A DNA stretch of 64,000 bases from Bacillota bacterium (GTDB taxonomy: Bacteria; Bacillota; Bacilli; Paenibacillales; Paenibacillaceae). The notes under the pieces are model-generated. The model was not told the origin of the DNA and searched no databases. It worked only from the letters and a program-made list of their open reading frames with translations. Position 1 is the stretch's first letter. Every line of letters begins with the position of its first letter. Shown here piece after piece: positions 56,797 to 64,000 of this stretch. Location of the stretch: the NCBI GenBank assembly GCA_023391635.1, contig JAEWAQ010000022.1, positions 62,001-126,000 on the forward strand, given 5' to 3'. Both the position numbers and the translations under genes were made by a program.

Positions 56797-58323
56797 TCAC
56801 CATTTGATCCAGGGCAAGCTCTCTCTGCGCTTCGGCTTGGCTTTCCTTACGGAAGCTGCGCGCTTCGATTTGCCCGAACCGCCTTGCTTCCTGCCGCGCG
56901 TAGCAGGAGCTGCCGCCAACTCCTCGTCCGCTCCGTGCAGCGCCAGCGAGTCGGCGTCCCCGCCTAGCGATTCATGCCCGCTTGCTTGCGATGCCGAAGA
57001 CACGGCCGGCACCGTCGGCACGGCCGGCATATAGGGGTACTGCGTTACCCCATAGCCATACCTGCTGTCGCCATATGGCATACCGTAGGATCCATAAGGC
57101 ATGCAAGGATCGTACAGCCCCGGCAGGGCTGCCGGATGAAACATCGGATACCCATGCATGCCGCTTGGAAATTCGGGCATCGCGGAAACAGGCGCAACCT
57201 CGGCAGGTTGGGTGAATGCGGGCGATACCATTTCGCTATGCCCATAATGAGAGGCCGAAGGATATCCTGCGCTGGCGGCCGGCATCGTCGCCTGCGTCAT
57301 CCCGGGATACGGCCACTGCGCCTGCGCTGCTGCAACCGGCTGAGCGTAAGAAGTTCCGCCGCAGCCACAGCCGCAGTCATCGGCATTCGCGGCGCCGGCA
57401 ATCGGCGAAACCGGCCAGGCCGTCGGCGAAGGCCAATATCCAGTTGCATAGGGGTTGTGAGCGGCACCCGCTGCAGGAGCGACATTCGTCGGCATCGGCA
57501 TATAGCCATGCGCGGCGGAAGGCTGTACCGGACCCGGGGCGACCGCTGGCGAAACATCTCCATACGCAACCTGCTTGACCGCTTCACCGCTCCAGTCTGA
57601 AGGATGATAGTGGGCATAGTAGGCGTGATTGCCGTAGTCGCCCATGCCATACTGCGCATAATGCGCGGCTTCCGGCGGGCAAGGCTCGGCGGGAACCTGC
57701 GCGCTTGCTTCTACGGCAGGCACGGGGTATTGCGCGAACAAATTATGTTCGTGAATTTCCTGCTTGATCGTCATCGGATAGGGGTGCTTCGTCTCGATCT
57801 GCGGCAAAGGCATCGGCATTGGCATTGGCAGCGGCATCGGCGGCGTCTCCGGCACAACGGGTTCAGGCGCGATCATTTCGACTTCCTTCACTTCGGGAAC
57901 AGGCATCTCAGGGATGACCGCTTCCGGCATGACCGCCGTATTCTTCTTGCCGGGGATGGCGCCCGGCATCGTATGGGAAGCGCCGCCGCTCGCGGCGGTC
58001 GGCAATTTCGGAATGTTGACGACTTCCCCCGTCAGCAGCACATTCGGGTTTTTCAACTGGGGATTGGCCTTGATCATGTCCGAAAGCGGAATTCCCCACG
58101 CCTTGGACAGCTTCCATAGCGTATCCCCTTGCTGTACGGTATGCTGATGCATCATTTCGTACGCGGGATGCGCAGGAGCCGGAATTTTCACCTTCATCCC
58201 GACATCGATGACGTCCGGGTTCGCGATTTCCGGATTGGCCCCGATAAGTGCTTCCAGCGGCACGTTGTATTTCTGGGCAATGAGATACAACGATTCGCCT
58301 TTCTTGACCATATGAATCTTCAC
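56797..58323 (-). CDS. safA: SafA-like spore coat morphogenetic protein with two LysM domains
   Basis: 508 residues. Two LysM domains (about 2-48 and 52-100; VKKGESLYLIAQKYNVPLEALI, TVQQGDTLWKLSKAWGIPLSDMI) are followed by about 350 residues rich in Pro, Met, Ala, Tyr and Gly and a strongly basic end. A cysteine cluster DDCGCGCGG lies near residue 325. SafA anchors the inner coat to the cortex in B. subtilis and has one LysM. The GTG at 58323 behind GGAGGG gives MKIHMVKKGES, matching SafA's N-terminus. It is upstream of bofC as in B. subtilis. Confidence 0.8.
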   Translation of the reverse strand: MKIHMVKKGESLYLIAQKYNVPLEALIGANPEIANPDVIDVGMKVKIPAPAHPAYEMMHQHTVQQGDTLWKLSKAWGIPLSDMIKANPQLKNPNVLLTGEVVNIPKLPTAASGGASHTMPGAIPGKKNTAVMPEAVIPEMPVPEVKEVEMIAPEPVVPETPPMPLPMPMPMPLPQIETKHPYPMTIKQEIHEHNLFAQYPVPAVEASAQVPAEPCPPEAAHYAQYGMGDYGNHAYYAHYHPSDWSGEAVKQVAYGDVSPAVAPGPVQPSAAHGYMPMPTNVAPAAGAAHNPYATGYWPSPTAWPVSPIAGAANADDCGCGCGGTSYAQPVAAAQAQWPYPGMTQATMPAASAGYPSASHYGHSEMVSPAFTQPAEVAPVSAMPEFPSGMHGYPMFHPAALPGLYDPCMPYGSYGMPYGDSRYGYGVTQYPYMPAVPTVPAVSSASQASGHESLGGDADSLALHGADEELAAAPATRGRKQGGSGKSKRAASVRKAKPKRRESLPWIKW

Positions 58324-58427
58324 GCCGTTCCCTCCTGGTCGGATTGACATAAGCTCACAAGAGGGCCATAGCCCTCCGCAATCCCTATATCCTATGCAGG
58401 AAATGGGCAATTGACAGCATCCGTACG

Positions 58428-58470
58428 AAAATTTGCAGGCTGGCGTGACCTCAGGGGTCAGCCAGCCTGC
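58428..58470 (-). terminator. Terminator of the pheB-hom-thrB-pheA-ilvE operon
   Basis: GCAGGCTGGC (58435-58444) pairs with GCCAGCCTGC (58461-58470), with TGACC/GGTCA inside around a four-base loop; AAATTTT follows on the minus strand. It is 17 bases past ilvE. Confidence 0.8.
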
Positions 58471-58487
58471 AGCGTAAATGATTGAAA

Positions 58488-59366
58488 TTAAAAAACTTGA
58501 ACGCCTTCCACCGTGACGATCTTGCGAAACTCCTCGAGCAGGTGTGTCGTCACCGGCCCGGCGTGCCCCTTGCCGATGATCCGCCCGTCCACCTCGCGAA
58601 CGGCGATGACTTCCGCGGCCGTGCCGGTGAAGAACACTTCATCCGCGCAATAGACGTCATGCAGCGTGAACGGTTCTTCCTTGAGCGGATAGCCCAGTCG
58701 GGCGCACAAATCCATAATCGCGCCGCGCGTGACTCCTTCGAGCGCGCCGATATAGGTAGGCGGCGTGTAGAGGACGCCCCGCTTCACGATGAAGATATTG
58801 TCGCTCGAGCCCTCCGCCACGTAACCTTGCGCATTGAGCATGATCGCTTCCCCGACATCCGCCAGGTTCGCCTGGATCTTCACCAATATATTGTTCAAGT
58901 AGTTCAGCGACTTCACCTTGGGGCTAAGCGCATCCGGAATGTTGCGCCGCTGGCTGACCGAGATCGAGCGAAGGCCGTTGCGGTAAGCTTCATCCGGATA
59001 GATGGACAACTGTTCGACGATGATGATGACCCACGCCTTCGGGCAGCGCTTCGGATCGAGGCCGAGATTGCCGGGTCCCCGCGACACGACAAGGCGGATG
59101 TAGCCGTTGCGCAAGCTGTTTTTTCGCAACGTTTCCTTCAGCGCTTCTTCCATTTCCTCATACGTTAACGGGATATCCAGCATGATCGACTTGGCCGAAT
59201 CGTACAGTCTGTCCAGATGCTCCTTGCACCGGAATATATTTCCTTCGTAAATCCGAATCCCCTCGAAAATGCCGTCACCATACAGGAATCCATGATCGAA
59301 CACGGACACTTTGGCATTTTCCTTCGTTACATACTCGCCATTCAAGTAAATCCACTGCTCCGACAT
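58488..59366 (-). CDS. ilvE: Branched-chain-amino-acid aminotransferase
   Basis: 292 residues, fold-type IV PLP enzyme. It interconverts Leu/Ile/Val and their 2-oxo acids. GDGIFEGIRIYEG at the N-terminus, the PLP lysine in KVKSLNYLNNIL (about residue 153), EGSSDNIFIV and the GALEGVTR phosphate-binding turn are present. It is the last gene of the operon, three bases after pheA. With PheA upstream, phenylpyruvate transamination is also possible. Confidence 0.94.
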   Translation of the reverse strand: MSEQWIYLNGEYVTKENAKVSVFDHGFLYGDGIFEGIRIYEGNIFRCKEHLDRLYDSAKSIMLDIPLTYEEMEEALKETLRKNSLRNGYIRLVVSRGPGNLGLDPKRCPKAWVIIIVEQLSIYPDEAYRNGLRSISVSQRRNIPDALSPKVKSLNYLNNILVKIQANLADVGEAIMLNAQGYVAEGSSDNIFIVKRGVLYTPPTYIGALEGVTRGAIMDLCARLGYPLKEEPFTLHDVYCADEVFFTGTAAEVIAVREVDGRIIGKGHAGPVTTHLLEEFRKIVTVEGVQVF

Positions 59367-59369
59367 CGT

Positions 59370-60263
59370 TCACTGCACCTCCGGAATATTGACTTCATAA
59401 GGAATTGTTGGATAAGAGCCCAGAATCCGGACCTGACAGCCGATCGCCTCGATTTCCGCGAGCGCGGCGGGCAGCAGCACCGTATCCAGGGACATCTCGA
59501 TATCGATATAAAAATAGTAGCTGCCGAGCTTCTTCTTCGTCGGGCGCGATTCGATGCGCGACAGGTTGATTCTGCGCCACGAGAATGCGGACAGCACTTG
59601 ATGCAGCGCCCCCGGATAATCCTCGGGCAGGGTGATCAGGATGCTCGTCTTGCGTTGCGCCGCATCCGGCCTGTCGTATGACGTTCCGCCGACGAGCAGG
59701 AACCGGGTGAAATTGTTATCGTGATCGGTCACTTTAGGCGCCAGAATATCCAACCCGTAATTGGCTGCGGCAAGCGCGGTCCCGATCGCCGCCCAGCCTT
59801 GTCCGGGATTCTCGTACACTTGCCGGACGGCCTGCGACGTGCTCGGCAGCGTCTCAAGCTTCGCTTCCGGCAGCGTAGAGCGCAAAAATTGATGGCATTG
59901 GGCCATGGCGACCGGATGGCTGAACACTTTGGCGATGTTTGACGGCTGCCAGGCACCCGTCTCGTCCGCAAGCTCCGAAGCCCGGCCGATCAAGTTCTGA
60001 ATGGAAGGATACACCCATTCCGCCCGGATCGGCAAGTCCACTTCGTGAATCAACCAATCCAGGTGCAGGCTGACCGAACCGTCGATCGTGTTCTCGATCG
60101 GAATGATGCTCCAGTCGGTCTTGCCGCTTGCCGTGGACAGGAACACGTCGGCAATCATCGAACTGTAGACATAGTCGACGTCCTGGCCTTGAAACAAGTA
60201 ACGCGCCGCTTCGTCGGAGACGGTTCCTTCCGGCAACACGGCGACACGCTTGCGGGAATTCAT
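59370..60263 (-). CDS. pheA: Prephenate dehydratase
   Basis: 297 residues. It converts prephenate to phenylpyruvate. The catalytic domain has IIPIENTIDGSVSLHLDWL and the TRFLLVGG motif; a C-terminal ACT domain with the Phe-binding SRIESRPTKKKLGSYYFYID follows. The usual opening LGPxGTFSE is changed to VLPEGTVSD. Its start overlaps the thrB stop in ATGA. Confidence 0.92.
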   Translation of the reverse strand: MNSRKRVAVLPEGTVSDEAARYLFQGQDVDYVYSSMIADVFLSTASGKTDWSIIPIENTIDGSVSLHLDWLIHEVDLPIRAEWVYPSIQNLIGRASELADETGAWQPSNIAKVFSHPVAMAQCHQFLRSTLPEAKLETLPSTSQAVRQVYENPGQGWAAIGTALAAANYGLDILAPKVTDHDNNFTRFLLVGGTSYDRPDAAQRKTSILITLPEDYPGALHQVLSAFSWRRINLSRIESRPTKKKLGSYYFYIDIEMSLDTVLLPAALAEIEAIGCQVRILGSYPTIPYEVNIPEVQ

Positions 60264-61249
60264 ACGCGCACCTCCGAACGTTCTCGCTGCGCGGCCGTCA
60301 AGGGCGCTTCCAGTTCGCCCTTCGATTCACAAGTGACGATCGCAGCGCCTTGCTTGCAAGGCGTCATCCATTGCAAATGGACTTCAACCCCTGCTGTTTC
60401 CATCGTGCGCCTGACGAAATGCTCCAGCCGCTCATGCGCCGCATCCCGCTTGTCCGCCAGCATCAACAAGGTCGGACCCGCGCCTGACAGCACCGCTCCG
60501 AGCGCTCCATGGTCCGGCGCTTCCGACAAGATTTCCTTCATGCCCGGGATCAACTCCGCCCGGTAGGGCTGATGCAGCCGGTCCCGCATCGCGTGGCGAA
60601 GCGCCGCGAAATCCCCGGCAGCCAGCGCGGCGGTCAGCAGCGAGCTGTGGCTGACGTTGAATACCGCATCCGTCATCGACACCTGCTGGGGCAGCGCGCC
60701 GCGGGCTTTCTTCGTCGAAAGCTCGAAGTCCGGAATCGCCACCAGCGCTTCCAGGTCGGCCGGGGGATCCAGGCGCACCGCTTCCGCGCGCTCGCCGTCC
60801 CAAGCCGCCGCGACGAAGCCGCCGAACATTGCCGCCCCGACATTGTCGGGATGGCGTTCCATGGCGGAGGCCATCTGGAACAGCTCGTCCACGGACAGCG
60901 GGCTTCCGATCAGACCGTTCGCCGCGACGAGCGCTCCGACGATCGCGGCCGCGCTGCTGCCGAGGCCCCGCGTCAGCGGGATTTCGCTCTCGTAGGCGAT
61001 TTCCAGCTCCGGCATGGATACGCCCGCCTTATCGAATACGGCTTGCGCCGTTTCGTAGACCAGGTTCGTCTTGTCTTGCGGAATTCCTTCCAGATGTTTG
61101 CCGTGCAGATGAATGCGCGTTCGTTCGGACGCTCGCATCGCGACGCCGGCGAACAAGGGCAGCGCCATGCCCAGTGAATCGAATCCGGGACCCAGGTTAG
61201 CCGTACTCGCCGGAACGACGGCACGGACGAACCTTGCAGGCTCCTCCAT
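60260..61249 (-). CDS. thrB: Homoserine kinase
   Basis: 329 residues, GHMP kinase family. VVPASTANLGPGFDSLGMAL at the N-terminus and the ATP loop PLTRGLGSSAAAIVGAL (about residue 88) are intact, as is AVLSGAGPTLLML. It phosphorylates homoserine on the way to threonine. Threonine synthase, usually between hom and thrB, is not in this operon. The ATG at 61249 follows GGAGAGGAG. Confidence 0.94.
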   Translation of the reverse strand: MEEPARFVRAVVPASTANLGPGFDSLGMALPLFAGVAMRASERTRIHLHGKHLEGIPQDKTNLVYETAQAVFDKAGVSMPELEIAYESEIPLTRGLGSSAAAIVGALVAANGLIGSPLSVDELFQMASAMERHPDNVGAAMFGGFVAAAWDGERAEAVRLDPPADLEALVAIPDFELSTKKARGALPQQVSMTDAVFNVSHSSLLTAALAAGDFAALRHAMRDRLHQPYRAELIPGMKEILSEAPDHGALGAVLSGAGPTLLMLADKRDAAHERLEHFVRRTMETAGVEVHLQWMTPCKQGAAIVTCESKGELEAPLTAAQRERSEVRV

Positions 61250-61275
61250 GACACCCAGCTCCTCTCCACCCAAAA

Positions 61276-62562
61276 TTAGCCTTCCACGCGATAGACGCTC
61301 TTGACCGACTTCACGGCGGAGAGGTCCCTGAACGCTTGGAACACCCGTTTCATCGCTTCCTTGCTCGCTTCATGCGTAATGATGATCAGCTCCGCTCCCG
61401 GCTTGCCGGGCGTCGGCGGCTGCATGACCGATTCGATGCTGACATCGCAATCCGCGAATACCTGGGCGATCTGCATCAATACGCCTGTGCGATCTTCTAC
61501 GTGCAGCAGCATGAAGAACTTGGAATGAATCTGATCGGCGCGCTTCAGCTTCTTCTCTTTATAGGAAATGCTGGCTTGACGCCCGTTCACGCCGAGCCTG
61601 GCGTTCTTGACGACCGCGACGAGGTCGGCGACGATCGAAGTCGCCGTCGGCATCTCGCCGGCGCCCGGGCCGTAGAACATCGTTTCACCGACCGCTTCAC
61701 CGTACACGTATACCGCATTGAACACGCCGCCGACTGAGGCGATCGGGTGATCCTGCTTCACCATCGTCGGCTGCACGCTGACGCTGATGCAATCGTCCTG
61801 GCTCTCCGCGATGCCCAGCAGCTTGACAGCGTAACCCAGCTGCTTCGCATACCCGATATCTTCCTGCGTGACGGAGCTGATGCCTTGTACGTCGACGTCT
61901 TCGAGCGCGATATTGGCGCGGAATCCGAGCGTTGCCAGAATTGTCATCTTCCGGGCGGCGTCCAGCCCCTCTACATCGGAAGTCGGATCGGCTTCCGCAT
62001 AGCCGAGCGTCTGGGCTTCCCGCAGCACGTCTTCGTAGGCCGCGCCTTCCTGGCTCATCTTGGTCAGAATGTAGTTCGTCGTGCCGTTCACGATGCCCAT
62101 GATCTTCGTGATGCGGTCCGAAGAAAATCCCTCGATCAGCGTGCGGATAATCGGAATGCCTCCCGCCACGCTCGCTTCGTACAAGATGTCGCAGCCCTTC
62201 TCGCGCGCTTTCGCGAGCAATTCGGGCCCGTGCAGCGCCATCAGGTCTTTGTTGGCGGTGACGACATGCTTGCCTGCCTCGAGCGCCGCGAGGATGAGCT
62301 CTTTCGTATGCGCAACGCCGCCCATCACTTCGATAACGACATCGATTTCAGGGTCGCGCACGACTGCCCACGGGTCTTCCGTCACGATGGCCGGATTGAC
62401 CGCGACGTTCCGTGGCTTGCTCCGGTCTTTCACCGAAATCCGCGCAATCGAGATCGGAGCCCCCGCCTGACTCTGCAAATCGTCATGGTGGCCTTCGACG
62501 ATCCGGACCACCCCCGTGCCGACCGTGCCCAATCCGAGCAAACCGACTTTGACCGGTTTCAT
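61276..62562 (-). CDS. hom: Homoserine dehydrogenase
   Basis: 428 residues. It reduces aspartate semialdehyde to homoserine. The NAD(P)-binding GLLGLGTVGTGVV at residues 7-19, VTANKDLMALHG, GIVNGTTNYILTKM and the catalytic segment AEADPTSDVEGLDAARK are intact; an ACT domain at the C-terminus (LHVEDRTGVLMQIAQVFADCDVSI) likely mediates threonine feedback. AAAGGGG precedes the ATG. Confidence 0.95.
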   Translation of the reverse strand: MKPVKVGLLGLGTVGTGVVRIVEGHHDDLQSQAGAPISIARISVKDRSKPRNVAVNPAIVTEDPWAVVRDPEIDVVIEVMGGVAHTKELILAALEAGKHVVTANKDLMALHGPELLAKAREKGCDILYEASVAGGIPIIRTLIEGFSSDRITKIMGIVNGTTNYILTKMSQEGAAYEDVLREAQTLGYAEADPTSDVEGLDAARKMTILATLGFRANIALEDVDVQGISSVTQEDIGYAKQLGYAVKLLGIAESQDDCISVSVQPTMVKQDHPIASVGGVFNAVYVYGEAVGETMFYGPGAGEMPTATSIVADLVAVVKNARLGVNGRQASISYKEKKLKRADQIHSKFFMLLHVEDRTGVLMQIAQVFADCDVSIESVMQPPTPGKPGAELIIITHEASKEAMKRVFQAFRDLSAVKSVKSVYRVEG

Positions 62563-62619
62563 ATAATTGCAAATCCCCTTTCTCTAAAAACAACCTATTG
62601 CCTTGCAGCAAGTGCCGGG

Positions 62620-63057
62620 TTAGCCGCGGCCAACGACGGCCGCCCGCTTCACGCCGTCCGTCGCCCGCAGCAGCTCGATTAGCTCCTGCAACGCTTCTTG
62701 CAGGCCGGACGTTTCCAGAGAAACGACAACATTGGCCATCCCTTGCAACGGGATCGATTGATGAATCGTCAGCACGTTGCATCCTCTGGCGGCCAATAGA
62801 CCGAGCACTTTGGACAGAATGCCGGACCGATGCTCCAGATCGAGCGACAACGTCGCCAGCTTCTCTCGGGCAGTCTGCTCCAGCACATAAACGCCGTCTT
62901 TGTACTTGTAGAAAGCGCTGCGGCTGAGACCCACGCGTTCGGCGGCCTCATGGACCGTTGCGGCTTCTCCCCTGCGAAGCAATTCCTTGACCTGCTCCGT
63001 CTTAAGGATGCCGTCGGGCAACAAGTCTTCCCGAACGGCATAATAGCGTTCGGCCAT
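62620..63057 (-). CDS. pheB: ACT-domain protein PheB (UPF0735)
   Basis: 145 residues: an N-terminal helix-turn-helix-like part (LLRRGEAATVHEAAERVGLSRSAFYKYKDGV) and a C-terminal ACT domain (LDLEHRSGILSKVLGLLAARGCNVLTIHQSIP). The family is encoded before pheA in Bacillus and called PheB although chorismate mutase activity is not supported; an amino-acid-sensing regulator is plausible. AGGAGG lies nine bases before the ATG. It is the first gene of the operon. Confidence 0.9.
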   Translation of the reverse strand: MAERYYAVREDLLPDGILKTEQVKELLRRGEAATVHEAAERVGLSRSAFYKYKDGVYVLEQTAREKLATLSLDLEHRSGILSKVLGLLAARGCNVLTIHQSIPLQGMANVVVSLETSGLQEALQELIELLRATDGVKRAAVVGRG

Positions 63058-63101
63058 CAAACCGTCCTCCTATAAGAGACGATTGTCTGTGTATAGAGGA
63101 C

Positions 63102-63130
63102 ATTATAGCGGATTGACCGTCGTTCGGCAA
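63102..63130 (-). promoter_or_regulatory. Sigma-A promoter of the pheB operon
   Basis: TTGCCG (63130-63125), 17-base spacer, perfect TATAAT (63107-63102) on the minus strand; leader of about 40 bases. No T-box or attenuator fits in so short a leader. Confidence 0.75.
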
Positions 63131-63256
63131 TAGGCGCATCGGGTGTTTTTGCCATGCTCCAACTTACATATTGTGGATTTACAGGCGATGTTCAGAATTT
63201 TTTCAGAACGATGAATTACAATGAAAGGACAAGATTACGACGAGGAGGCTATTGCT

Positions 63257-64000
63257 TTGTCCATATCGCCCGCATCCCGATACGACAAGTCATTGCCTGC
63301 GATCGAGCAAGCCGTCCGACGCACGGAAGAATTGTTTCTCCGCATTCGCCTGAAGGGTGAAGTTCCGATTCTGGAAATCCGCAGCGACATTCTCCCTTTG
63401 ATTCATTCGGCGGCGGAACAGGAGTTATTTCCGCTGCTGCTTTCCCTGCAAGCCAAAGACGACTATCTCTATCGTCACCCTGTCGCCGTCAGCGTCATTT
63501 CCACGCTGCTGGGACAATGGATGGACCTTCCGGAGAACGAACTCGCCATGCTGACGGTTGGAGCTCATCTCCATAATGTCGGTATCATGCGCCTTCCGGA
63601 AGCCATCCTGACCAAAGAGGGTCCGCTCGATCCGGAAGAGTTCGATCTGATCAAGAAGCATCCGTTGATCGGTTACGAGTTGCTCGAGCAGACCGTCGGC
63701 GTGTCCAAGCGCTCGGCCTTGATCGCCTTGCAGCATCATGAGCGGATCGACGGGACAGGGTATCCGCTGCGGCTGACCGGCGAGCAGACCGATCTGCTGA
63801 GCCGGATCGTCGCCGTCGCCGACGCCTTTCATGCGCTTACTTGCAACAGAAGCTACCGCAACGCCGCATCCTACGGGGAAATCCTGCACCAGATGTATTT
63901 CGGCACGATCGGCAAATTCGATTTCAACGTGCTTCGCACGTTCATGACCCGCCTGATGAATGCCATGATCGGATGCGAAGTCGCCCTGAGCGACAACCGC
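63257..64000 (+). CDS. HD-GYP-like domain protein with altered HD dyad (3' truncated)
   Basis: 248 residues visible, running off the window. The start is a TTG at 63257 with GAGGAGG eight bases upstream. After about 75 residues of helical N-terminus comes an HD-GYP domain: YRHPVAVSVIS, then HLHNVGIMRLPEAIL where relatives have HDIGKIGIPDAIL, KHPLIGYELL, and HHERIDGTGYP (about 160). HD-GYP enzymes hydrolyse cyclic di-GMP. Here the metal-binding Asp of the HD pair is Asn107 and the following Lys is Ile, so the enzyme may be weak, inactive or a binding protein. The rest of the metal ligands seem kept. Confidence 0.8.
   Translation, partial: MSISPASRYDKSLPAIEQAVRRTEELFLRIRLKGEVPILEIRSDILPLIHSAAEQELFPLLLSLQAKDDYLYRHPVAVSVISTLLGQWMDLPENELAMLTVGAHLHNVGIMRLPEAILTKEGPLDPEEFDLIKKHPLIGYELLEQTVGVSKRSALIALQHHERIDGTGYPLRLTGEQTDLLSRIVAVADAFHALTCNRSYRNAASYGEILHQMYFGTIGKFDFNVLRTFMTRLMNAMIGCEVALSDNR

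Noticed and set aside
1..64000. tRNA, rRNA, prophage or insertion-sequence genes
   Set aside because: No cloverleaf-like stretch, rRNA signature, transposase or phage protein motif was noticed on either strand; a dedicated scan would be needed to exclude very degenerate remnants.

Overview
The window looks like the chromosome of a GC-rich, endospore-forming member of the Paenibacillaceae (Paenibacillus/Cohnella-like). Evidence: Bacillus-type gene content (CshA, RelA, SpoVB, ComN, BofC, SafA, CotH, YrzE, a T-box leader), strong AGGAGG ribosome-binding sites, many TTG and GTG starts, and gene order matching the B. subtilis yrv/yrb region. Species assignment is inference; no rRNA, tRNA, prophage, insertion sequence or CRISPR array was seen.

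Regions. (1) 1-18000 holds mostly metabolism and transport: a YugP-type Zn peptidase, a GltC-like LysR regulator divergent from tpx, a probable 6S RNA (3023-3205) with its own promoter, YesL, the RNA helicase CshA, YitT, a GHL13-type hydrolase, deoC-pdp nucleoside salvage, an FMN reductase, pfkA, a YtpB-type sesquarterpene synthase, a MATE-like and an MFS transporter, and a secreted GH26 protein. (2) 18000-27600 holds a CNNM/CBS membrane protein with an unusual translation-start hairpin, rarA, a cotH spore-coat kinase behind a CotG-like repeat protein, tcdA, and hisS-aspS under a T-box whose specifier reads best as Asp GAC. (3) 27700-33500 is an accessory polysaccharide module: a LacI regulator, two CCCACGTG palindromes and a 1,496-residue surface-anchored GH16 glucanase. 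(4) 33900-48700 is conserved core: dtd-relA, uraA, apt, recJ, a CDF transporter, secD/secF, comN, spoVB, a YrzE-like protein, PAP2 and yajC. (5) 48700-58400 is tgt, queA, a SpoIID/LytB protein, a DCC protein, ruvB, ruvA, ruvC, bofC and safA. (6) 58400-63100 is one amino-acid operon, pheB-hom-thrB-pheA-ilvE, with a good sigma-A promoter and a terminator. (7) The right edge is a truncated HD-GYP-like gene with a changed HD dyad.

How the parts fit. Spore genes are spread through the window (cotG-like/cotH, comN/spoVB, safA/bofC, a SpoIID-family protein). tRNA-related functions cluster (hisS, aspS, tcdA, dtd, tgt, queA). Compared with the remembered B. subtilis order, the LacI/GH16 module sits between dtd and hisS and the cotG-like/cotH pair sits between tcdA and rarA. 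Several intergenic gaps carry short arrays of about 44-51 bp period that no gene explains.
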